Shown here piece by piece: positions 10,801-16,271 of a stretch of 17,991 nt of DNA. The position numbers and the translations under genes were made by a program. A model generated the notes under the pieces. The model worked only from the letters and a program-made list of their open reading frames with translations, did not search any database and was not told the origin of the DNA. The stretch is from Stramenopiles sp. TOSAG23-6 (Eukaryota > Sar): the NCBI GenBank assembly GCA_900128565.1, contig LT636069.1, forward strand, positions 1 through 17,991, written 5' to 3'. The number at the start of each line of letters is the position of its first letter. The stretch's first letter is position 1.

Positions 10801-13800
10801 AAATGGCGAGCCTATACCAATAGCAGTAGACGGCGAAAATGTCCTAAAATGTGGACAATTTACCATTGAACCAGCTTGTGGTACAATCATGCCTAACGGT
10901 ATCGTTTTGTTTGAGGCTTCATTTACTGCTGAAGGTTCTCAAGTATTTAATGAGGAATTTCTCATAGATACTTCAAATCGTGATCCATCTGTTGGAATCG
11001 AAGCACTGCGGTATAATATGTCGGGTGAAAGTTGTGTTCCTGCTCTTGAAAACAAAAACTTCGAGTCAATATTTGAGGAACAAGAAGTCATGCGAAGTAT
11101 TGGACCTAACGATACTTTACGCCGTGCATTTGCTGAAGAAGATAACACATTTACATTTGGGGCTATTGTGCCACAAATGAATCCAGAAGGTGCAAAAGAA
11201 AGATTTAAAATCACAAACCCAAGTAAGGTTCGTGCCATTATTAGGTTCAGTACAACCTCCACAGATGATAAAGAAGACAATATATTCAGTGTTCAACCAG
11301 AGATGGAAGAAATACCACCTCATGAACATCGATACATCACAGTTTATTTTAAACCAAAAAAGATCCAGCATTATTCTGCAACTTTCAAAGCACTTGTTGA
11401 TGATAGTGAATACAATGCGGAGAATGGGTTGCTCGAAGTGCAACTAACAGGCCAAGGTACCATGCCATGCATCACTATAATGGATCCAATGACACGGTCG
11501 GCTAACGGTAGAGTATTACTTGACTTTAACAAATTACAAATAGGTAAATCACGAACTAGATCAATCACCGTGAGAAATGACGGTATCGTCCCATGCACTG
11601 TTCGACTTTCTGTTTCCGGAAAATCAAAACAAATGTTTGCATTGAAAAATTCAATATCTTCGACGTTGACGTTAGGAACCAAGGCGGAAGAAAAGGTTGA
11701 CTTGGTATTCGCACCAACTGCTAACCAAGACACACCATTTGCTGCATCTCTCAACGTTGATGTAATGTCGAATAAATTTGACAGCGAAGTTGTTGATCTT
11801 TTAGGAAGTAGTTTTGCTGAAGATATTTCATTTAGAAATTTGCCCGAGAAGAAAGAAGATGAACTTATTTTTGGTGAACAGGATATGGATCTCGAAACTG
11901 AAGGAATTCAACAAAGCTTTACTATTGTCAATCATCAGAGTAAACCTGTTAAATTTGAATGGGCTAATCACCGAGATTTTTCTTTCTTACCTATTTCGGG
12001 TCATCTATCCGCACATGGGTCAAAAGAAATCATAGGAACATTTTCATGCCAAGCCGAGGAGAATAAAGTTATGTATGAGAAGGAGGACATTGCTCTGACT
12101 ATTAATTCTATACAATATAATGGGAGTACTGTTCCAGAAACTGTTTGGGACTCATCACAGATAGCTGTAACATTTGATGAGGAGGGTAAAGAAGTTACAA
12201 ATGCCATTGCTGAACCAGAGCACGAAATCATTGGAGAAGCAAAAGTTGTAATGCTTGCATGTACTGCCCGAGCAGATAAAGTCGGTTATGAATGTGATTG
12301 CCCAAAATCTATTTCTTTTAGAGATACGTTGATGTTTCAAAAGCGCAACTACAAATTTGTCTTGAAAAATCCAACTCAAACAGTTCTTAAATTTGATTGG
12401 CAGCTGGATGATGAAAGTGAGGGTATGGCAGGGCGCCCGCTAGCTAATGTTACTGGTGGTATTACCGCTCCCAACCCCTTTGAATTTGAACCATCGAATG
12501 GTTCTATAATGCCGGGTGATTCACAAACAATTTGTTTATCATTTAAGCCCATTGAAGCTGATGTATTTAGATATAACTGTCTTTGCGCAATGGAAGGTCT
12601 CAGTAAGGATTATAAACCTTTAAATATTACTGTGATTGGAAGAGCACAACGACCTGTTTGTCATTTTGAGATATCTCAAAGTCATTATCTTGCAGTACGA
12701 GGGGCAGACCTGCCTGGACCTGATGGTGTACGGGGTAAACCTCTCGACCCATCAGTAAAAATTGTTGAGATTGATAGCTTAGGCACAAATGTACGTAATA
12801 CTAAACGTTTTTATGTTACAAATCCAATGGATTCTAATTATGAATTCTCATGGGAGCCAGTTGGAGGTGCGACATCAATGTTTAGATGTATTGCAGCACA
12901 AGGTCTTGTCTTATCAGGAAAGCGGTTTGAGATGGCGTTTGAATATACACCAATTAATGTTGGAACACACGAAAGTTTCTGGAGGTTTTCAATTCCACAG
13001 CGCAACGTTTCAACCATATTTTTATTAGTTGGTAAAGTCGGAGAGCCACGTGTTCGATTTGATATGCCGAGTATCAACTTTAAGCATGTCTTACTGCGTT
13101 CAAGATCTACCGAGACATTGAATATTATTAATGATGAACACATCCCTTTTGCATACAGTTTTGATTTATCTCAGTTTGAAGGGCGAGATGAAAAACCTGC
13201 TATTCGAATTCAGCCTGCTCGTGGGGTTGTTCCTCCTAATGGTAAAACCCCAATACAGATAATGTTTGTTCCAACAAATGAAAAACATTCTAACTTCAAT
13301 CTTTCATGCTCGATCAAGAATAAACCTACTCAGCTCAGTGTCAATGTAAAAGGACAGGGATATGCTGTACACGACAGAGCAACGTTGATAACATCACAAA
13401 ATCAATCAGGAAATGAATTATCTCGCAGAGGTATCAATTATGTTGATTTTGGTGATGTAACTATGAATGCGATACAAACTAAAGATATTGTTCTCACAAA
13501 CACAGGAGAGTTCAACTTTGAATTCTCCTGGAGTCGATTAAAGCACCCAATGTTGACAATCGAACCTGCATTTGGTACAGTTCGCAAAGGAGCAAGGGTC
13601 CCATGTAAGCTAACATTTAATCCAAAGACTGAGTGTTCACTGAAGCACATCAAATTGACATGTACAGTGGCAGGATCAAGTTCTTATGTCCTTCAAATTG
13701 ATGGGAGAGGAACAAAAGCCGCTGTACACTTTTCTCAGACGGAGTTTGACTTTGGACCAATATTCGTCGCCCCACCTGGGTCGGGAGCTGTAATACAAAC

Positions 13801-16234
13801 ACGAACAGAAACACTTCGCATTGTCAATAATGAAATGGACTCCGATATGACGATAGATTGTCTTTATGAGAAAAAACCTCATCTTGATGTTCAATGTGAT
13901 ACACAAGTCTTGTCACCACATCAAAGTATGGAAGTCCCAATTATATTTACACCAAAAGAATGCAAATCATATACTGAGGCTGTCGTATTTGAGATCAACT
14001 CATTATATACAGTGAACTGCATCGTTCGTGCAGAGGGGACTTCTATGAGACTAGAACTGGCTGACCCATCAATGAGGCACATTGCATTTGGATCTCCAAC
14101 ACCTGGGAATGATGTGGAACGACAAATTAGAATTGTCAATCGTTCCAAAGTAGCTACAAAGTTTGAATTACTTGAACCCAACGGAAAAGATGGTGTAGGT
14201 TTACTCACCTCGAAGAATATATCATTTTATCCATTTGGTACTCAAACACTGAAGCCTCGAGAGAGTTGTGCCGTTGAGCTACGGTTTTCGCCAATTGGAA
14301 GTATGCCACCATTTAATGAAGTACTCCAAATGCGACAAGAAGATGGACGCACCCTTACTTTATGCACTGTCGCAGGCGCTTGCCTTGGTGTGGATGCACG
14401 GTTAGACACAGAATGTCTCCCATTTGGCGCAGTTTGCTCTCAAAGTTTTATTAAGCGTAAAGTTGTACTACAAAACAGTGGTGACGTTGGGACAAAATAC
14501 AGATGGAATTCCTTATTTAAGCCACACTTTAGCATAGAACCCAAAGAAGGTTACCTCGACTCACATTCACAAGTTATATTTGAAATTACGTTTCATCCAC
14601 AGAAAGTATCAGACGACATTCGCAACGAAAGTCCCCAAATAATGTTGGAGGGTTCACAGCCCATTGGATTGACTCTTACCGGTTCATGTGTGCCTCAGCC
14701 CGAGCAAGAAGAATTAAATTTTGAAAGCCGTGTACGAGAGACACAAGTTAAAACTGTAACTATATCAAATCCAACAAAAATGGAATGGAATTTATGTGCG
14801 GCATTTGAAAATGAATATTGGAGTGGTCTTGATGTATTAACTATTCCCGCTGGATCCGAGGGTCAATATGAAGTTAAATATACACCATTGACGATGACAC
14901 CAAACGTCAAGGATGAAGACGGTAATGAGGTAGCTGGTGCAGTTGATGATGATGCAAAACATAATGGTTTATTATTTTTTGCATTGCCAAATGGAAAGAC
15001 TGCCTCGTGGAAGCTAATTGGGGTTTCAACAAAACCGGTGGTTGATGAGTTGCCCGAAGGAACAAGACTCAGTACACCTTGCAAAGAAACACTTATTATA
15101 GCGCTTCCAGTGAGAAATTGGCTCAAAGAGGCCCAGAAATTTACAGTAGAGATAAAGGTAGCAGATGAAGATGAAAAAGAAGCTACATTTCTTCGTGGGG
15201 CGCAAACTGTAGTGTTGCCAGCAATGGCAAAGCGTCAGTATAAATTAAGTTATACTCCATGGACGGTAAGCGATACTCGGACAACTGTTACATTTAGGAA
15301 TGAGAAAACTGGAGAATATTTCTTTTATGAATTTACATTAAGATCACTTTCCTCAGAAGAGGCAAATTTCATACTTCGTCTAGGATCAATATGCCGTGTT
15401 CCAACAACACAGCTAATCACAGTAGAAAACCCATTACCACCAACAACAGTTGTAAATCTTCCTGAAGATTTTTGGACATGTGATGATTCAAATGTGCGCG
15501 TGAAGGCAGTGGGAGAATTATCTGGCCGACCCGAAGGCACATTCGAAGTTGAGTATAGGCCTTTAGTTGTAGGGGTAAAACAAGCTACGCTCATGCTGAA
15601 TCTAGGATCTGTATTAGGCAGCTTCAAATATGATCTTGAGTTGATTGCAACCGAAGGAGCTGCTGAATCAAGCCTACACTTCAATGTCCCACTTGGTGAA
15701 TCATCAAAGAAAATCTTTCGATTCAAATCATTTTGTCCCGAGGCAGCAAGGTACTCATGTAGCGTAACTGACCCACTATTCTTTGAAGTAGTTGATGGAG
15801 TGGATGTTGCTGCGGCTACTAGTTGGAATGGAATAGAAGGAACCGTGGAAGTTAACTTTGAACCTGAACGGCTTGGAAGCATTCAAGATAAATTGATCGT
15901 TAAGTCTCCCACAGGGGGAGAGTTTATGTGTCTCCTTAATGGTGAGTGCACGCCTCCTTTACCTCGTGGACCGGTTGACATGAAACCAGGAGGAAGTGAT
16001 TCTGTTGTCTTCAAAAATGTTTTTAATGAAGAGCATACGTTTACATTCTCAGTTGACAATGATGCATTTTCTGTGGACGTCAGCGAACAAAAAATACCTA
16101 GACATACTGAAGCAACAGTGAAAGTTTCTCAGGCAGTAGGTACCCCTGCAGATGCATGTGGGAAACTATTAATTACATGTTCTGAGATCGCTGGATTGCC
16201 TCCTTGGGTTGTATATATTGGAGGAAAAAATTAA
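1868..16234 (+). CDS. HYDIN: HYDIN, central-pair axonemal protein (full length, single exon)
   Basis: A single 4,788-residue reading frame encodes HYDIN, a giant scaffold of the C2 projection of the ciliary central pair, needed for ciliary bending. Human HYDIN is about 5,100 residues, so this copy is close to full length. The N-terminus has the family sequences LFRPEPSQIVFEQY, YMRNNDNVPR and VTEREKFIVPI; the C-terminus ends in the family pattern FKNVF...F.VDNDAFSV...GLPPWVVYI. In between, many ASH/MSP-type immunoglobulin-like repeats recur, each with an F-x-F strand and a P-x-x-G-x-hydrophobic-x-PG turn. Other parts are a charged helix (about 316-390), a basic Lys-rich insert (about 935-945), an acidic linker (1376-1533), a coiled-coil segment (about 1534-1588), an adenylate-kinase-like P-loop domain (about 1933-2180) and a His-rich loop (2533-2550). 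The ATG at 1868 precedes the conserved N-terminus by about 45 residues. The stop is TAA. The absence of introns is remarkable beside introner-bearing neighbours. Confidence 0.97.
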   Translation: MSFSHRPSHRSNQVSDRKLRTSGLKEMMEGLRPTNHVPEIVEFLHIGDYSDSKKSSVLINKPLFRPEPSQIVFEQYEPFQTYQSILYMRNNDNVPRRIKISFPDSPFFQVSAPRPAQKGQKLDKGGKVAAGMELCFTITFKPQSKVAYTYDLICVTEREKFIVPIICVGTRPCLDFPDEFRFDIGPVKFAQTKSFVARNVGQLADRFKLQTSPPFSVHCDSTHVNVGESVQVSVTFTPPDASDYEEELMITYESNPDVKIYMKLVGGANSVDVSVDKNVVDLGSQYISLQAHSTLRIQNRTDVPVKFEWKSFGNHRDEVEERRRLEAEISAMEDIEYQALNNRVFDADDDSDALSDDEGVPIAKRREISALTRKYKNLRKQLADDPLLFANDNFSIEPMTSEIWANSDLEVTINFLPSNAASYQTVAFLDITGRDNRLPVKLCGVGIGPKAAFSFDVLDVGDIFLGSVHNYQLELINRGDIAASWSLQVPDSPFDQNFSFEPKRGELATGETAEINVTFSSNILGEFSEHYIFALQGSQQTLSVHFKGHVVGPTFHFDTDSIKFGRISYEFLNSKVLSLFNTSEIPMTFNLRVPQDGKNLDKEFDILPSSGTIQPGDRKKIQIDFISNTVKVYNYFLTVDVEGVGDALLSLPITASCGVPNVILEKEEIPYGTSYLRYKYEKSITLTNKSKDLRARYEVLPQDKHSVAIAKYFAMHNKGVIEAGETLEVPLYLVCQKLGKIKMPIYIRISGSENPPLVPMVFALGVGPIITSNISEMKWGNVPCLKDAEKTLVLRNTCPIVAPFQAYIENARSKFRVNVGKGQLQPGQNVKLTVTALLDDIVNTSDELIIAVSEGDALTIPLLARGVGTTMHCDEALEVVDFSHQFTNNECKRRFLLENKGRRPQMLTWVNLTHKERIVEMRRIQAENKRSDGKGKKKSKTNKKQIDINSIVPCFTISPDQIELKPRTACYFTFIGKSLEAGPVEEMLRLESKVGKDQTIHKVFNTCFKANFIDPLLEMVENLDFSYTFSPSVPLSTQSKAITLKNVSSLELKFVLRTQPPFKVDVYEVELEPGSSTTVNVEFNPGYKSDRLSRKVEGKITVVYRDHPQKDSIAVNGEINFPNLDFDFSQINFGCILNDTTKSMTMTISNNSKIDTTYSWAFFENESDCRAVSTSRKPYIPINQVFDILPIRSFLKPGQSEKIEFVMYGHTNRSFKGKCVCEVEGGPDYDMDLIGEASSVSYKVDKLELDFGDLLHNRAEELEFNISNTGKVPFSFRVSTDLISRPGIVEVIPTSGRIFGKDKAKVVVRFCPVLPETIDEKLVLEVAHFEPVEIPVRGIGVYSSVSLSLPQTITEEWTDLMESAREYLLAAEESLSENSENLSETKRYKNENVDTKVPIVSTKPEEESTDQKNGDGPTDETTKPEDTVVAETSEATEIDTKNKTETDEIQLDTKETEIVESNEGGVKKDNKGNTTDNLDTDVAKSDDAKTDNEKTEKSNENAEKNADADAIPVDTPMPLSEKKMQKNEKIKPPQALMLVDVEREARRIQYLQHLQDQLEKNFSSIMTKQQNESVANQLFEDKKDDDDDQLSVVVPPTPPSVAPASVLGMGLIASNVEPYVIAEHYADFGNVITGSSRKKTFRITNRGKVPVSFCINNRKGSCGFTVEPEKVNRLPEGMSVDFTIKFKARKKLGPVEIEVPIEVKGGPSVMLSLRAIVTIPDLVIRPNVIDFRKVLVGHCKEIYVTLFNPAPVPTEWVLKIPTSGPMTKASSRFKLIPASGTLAPGQKEQVMIVFTPSSEQTYLYKMSFQLNSNKKRKTLTCKGIGKEFKFKFFPRMLKMEPMKPFEPPRDTIVTARNDCDYPVEFYSLDFDTQYKDEENMLISKGEFDEHGTLFIEPRQPGKQLELENVINIYDDADDTESKLPSKPFDRSSAANILIVGAPCSGKTSLAKHLSEKHGLTYMSLSNLLETARNTQTSSWQFIKAALDAAEILAVGESSSNAFEISTELISQLLWEFLSTKEFRKSQGIVIDGLLFTLSSSQEGSEYPNLRTAAGIPVEEDLPLASKVSLASSLVTLFGPSEYGGLSTVACQATNEVLEARLEEILLKISGTSVDNNIEPTEDGANVEINAEVKVEHSDVSPNEPSPEQIALKARVDRVKTSGALALYEKDRTTIESLLGSSKENVADGGTESNANSNSNTSNTLNFIHIDINQSQEECATNTSEQLGLKDAPEDDGFDPVPFPRDLQIIQKPSGRLKRPHVKNFCVMPFPEGDLGDIVGEYGTIGSSWKINGDGNCQGPGGEFKFERKSKTLLEDSAKGKKIEIQWGTLQATAIVDTSDDKIYPLIIENDNSKTQTTDNTENGDTPKDAEADDENENETDEKSTELLIKNNNPTRWVIPPNSELKLQIRFGAGRTGKYDTTLGFEIVGGQKQYNLPVRGTCQIPSINSDPRNVFMNRIKSAPPERVSRKFVISRNCYEFGPLLAGKDIEACIVKGAAESGSGKRPGRNAEFFRVSNNSMFSAKVVFAFSGTTSHHHHHGKEHHHHKDQHHENKENGEEEDVSCPFVVDPKELELPVGETKDIVVWAFPQKCHTYKDTLICCVDDNHTPVTFDVSCIGTSPDIALDGDWWKPTKQKEEIETGSAEGELAEGEEPNKVEVEVETEDPAVKAAREAREEALLKGPPLLDFDRLLLDRREFRKFVVKNVCTISVAWKLDLRAFEEHPEFEITPTSGILRPRDSTIVSVSFSAIEEKFIDDPLNIKVIYSDNEGGLNIENEENSENTRVKETDVAVRAEAYKISTNFKLEDEEGNALQTLDFGANCVGVPKQKSFKLGNDGKYDVKFQFKFRRNSTKSVFSIDPMSIVVKPGTDEDINVTFLSKREVRFFDCKDILCKVIEVKTEEIVEDFDIAVSAQSVFSKFRLQPMRGINFGALKFGNSSSRKFELRNDGVFPFRYKVIQWENKVPEVNENFPNENKKDENGEPIPIAVDGENVLKCGQFTIEPACGTIMPNGIVLFEASFTAEGSQVFNEEFLIDTSNRDPSVGIEALRYNMSGESCVPALENKNFESIFEEQEVMRSIGPNDTLRRAFAEEDNTFTFGAIVPQMNPEGAKERFKITNPSKVRAIIRFSTTSTDDKEDNIFSVQPEMEEIPPHEHRYITVYFKPKKIQHYSATFKALVDDSEYNAENGLLEVQLTGQGTMPCITIMDPMTRSANGRVLLDFNKLQIGKSRTRSITVRNDGIVPCTVRLSVSGKSKQMFALKNSISSTLTLGTKAEEKVDLVFAPTANQDTPFAASLNVDVMSNKFDSEVVDLLGSSFAEDISFRNLPEKKEDELIFGEQDMDLETEGIQQSFTIVNHQSKPVKFEWANHRDFSFLPISGHLSAHGSKEIIGTFSCQAEENKVMYEKEDIALTINSIQYNGSTVPETVWDSSQIAVTFDEEGKEVTNAIAEPEHEIIGEAKVVMLACTARADKVGYECDCPKSISFRDTLMFQKRNYKFVLKNPTQTVLKFDWQLDDESEGMAGRPLANVTGGITAPNPFEFEPSNGSIMPGDSQTICLSFKPIEADVFRYNCLCAMEGLSKDYKPLNITVIGRAQRPVCHFEISQSHYLAVRGADLPGPDGVRGKPLDPSVKIVEIDSLGTNVRNTKRFYVTNPMDSNYEFSWEPVGGATSMFRCIAAQGLVLSGKRFEMAFEYTPINVGTHESFWRFSIPQRNVSTIFLLVGKVGEPRVRFDMPSINFKHVLLRSRSTETLNIINDEHIPFAYSFDLSQFEGRDEKPAIRIQPARGVVPPNGKTPIQIMFVPTNEKHSNFNLSCSIKNKPTQLSVNVKGQGYAVHDRATLITSQNQSGNELSRRGINYVDFGDVTMNAIQTKDIVLTNTGEFNFEFSWSRLKHPMLTIEPAFGTVRKGARVPCKLTFNPKTECSLKHIKLTCTVAGSSSYVLQIDGRGTKAAVHFSQTEFDFGPIFVAPPGSGAVIQTRTETLRIVNNEMDSDMTIDCLYEKKPHLDVQCDTQVLSPHQSMEVPIIFTPKECKSYTEAVVFEINSLYTVNCIVRAEGTSMRLELADPSMRHIAFGSPTPGNDVERQIRIVNRSKVATKFELLEPNGKDGVGLLTSKNISFYPFGTQTLKPRESCAVELRFSPIGSMPPFNEVLQMRQEDGRTLTLCTVAGACLGVDARLDTECLPFGAVCSQSFIKRKVVLQNSGDVGTKYRWNSLFKPHFSIEPKEGYLDSHSQVIFEITFHPQKVSDDIRNESPQIMLEGSQPIGLTLTGSCVPQPEQEELNFESRVRETQVKTVTISNPTKMEWNLCAAFENEYWSGLDVLTIPAGSEGQYEVKYTPLTMTPNVKDEDGNEVAGAVDDDAKHNGLLFFALPNGKTASWKLIGVSTKPVVDELPEGTRLSTPCKETLIIALPVRNWLKEAQKFTVEIKVADEDEKEATFLRGAQTVVLPAMAKRQYKLSYTPWTVSDTRTTVTFRNEKTGEYFFYEFTLRSLSSEEANFILRLGSICRVPTTQLITVENPLPPTTVVNLPEDFWTCDDSNVRVKAVGELSGRPEGTFEVEYRPLVVGVKQATLMLNLGSVLGSFKYDLELIATEGAAESSLHFNVPLGESSKKIFRFKSFCPEAARYSCSVTDPLFFEVVDGVDVAAATSWNGIEGTVEVNFEPERLGSIQDKLIVKSPTGGEFMCLLNGECTPPLPRGPVDMKPGGSDSVVFKNVFNEEHTFTFSVDNDAFSVDVSEQKIPRHTEATVKVSQAVGTPADACGKLLITCSEIAGLPPWVVYIGGKN
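5993..6466 (+). other. Acidic, low-complexity linker within HYDIN
   Basis: Residues 1376-1533 of HYDIN are dominated by Glu, Asp, Lys, Thr and Asn with almost no aromatic residues, so they are almost surely disordered. The stretch separates two blocks of ASH/MSP repeats and runs into a charged helical segment (VEREARRIQYLQHLQDQLEK) that looks able to form a coiled coil. Animal HYDIN also has a charged insertion in this general area; the length and sequence here look lineage-specific. Confidence 0.8.
7664..8409 (+). other. Adenylate-kinase-like P-loop domain inside HYDIN
   Basis: Residues about 1933-2180 of HYDIN begin AANILIVGAPCSGKTSLAKHL, a Walker A motif (GAPCSGKT at 1940-1947, with Lys1946 and Thr1947 intact) preceded by a hydrophobic beta strand. 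This matches the known adenylate-kinase-like domain of HYDIN. A second strand, GIVIDGLLF, lies where NMP kinases have the IDGFP element, but the Arg and Pro usual there are missing. Nucleotide binding is plausible; kinase activity is not shown by the sequence. The domain end is approximate. Confidence 0.8.
9464..9517 (+). other. Histidine-rich loop in HYDIN
   Basis: Residues 2533-2550 read SHHHHHGKEHHHHKDQHH: eleven His in eighteen residues, encoded mostly by CAC/CAT triplets and followed by an acidic run (ENKENGEEEDV). It lies in a loop between ASH/MSP strands. Such a cluster could bind Zn, Ni or Cu, or could be a neutral triplet expansion. Confidence 0.9.
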
Positions 16235-16247
16235 TTGTATATATTAG

Positions 16248-16260
16248 AATAAAATTTATT
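16248..16260. terminator. Back-to-back poly(A) signals for HYDIN and the IML1-like gene
   Basis: The 37 bp between the HYDIN stop (16234) and the IML1-like stop (16272) contain AATAAA on the plus strand (16248-16253), 13 bp after the HYDIN stop. AATAAA also occurs on the minus strand (16260-16255), 11 bp after the other stop. One 13 bp AT-rich sequence therefore carries a canonical polyadenylation hexamer for each convergent gene. In such AT-rich DNA, chance hexamers are possible. Confidence 0.55.
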
Positions 16261-16271
16261 GAATGATATAT

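Noticed and set aside
2878-15882. Many minus-strand open frames inside HYDIN, up to 200 codons (for example 7897-8499)
   Set aside because: They are antisense shadows of a strongly conserved reading frame, with no start context, domain or codon pattern of their own.
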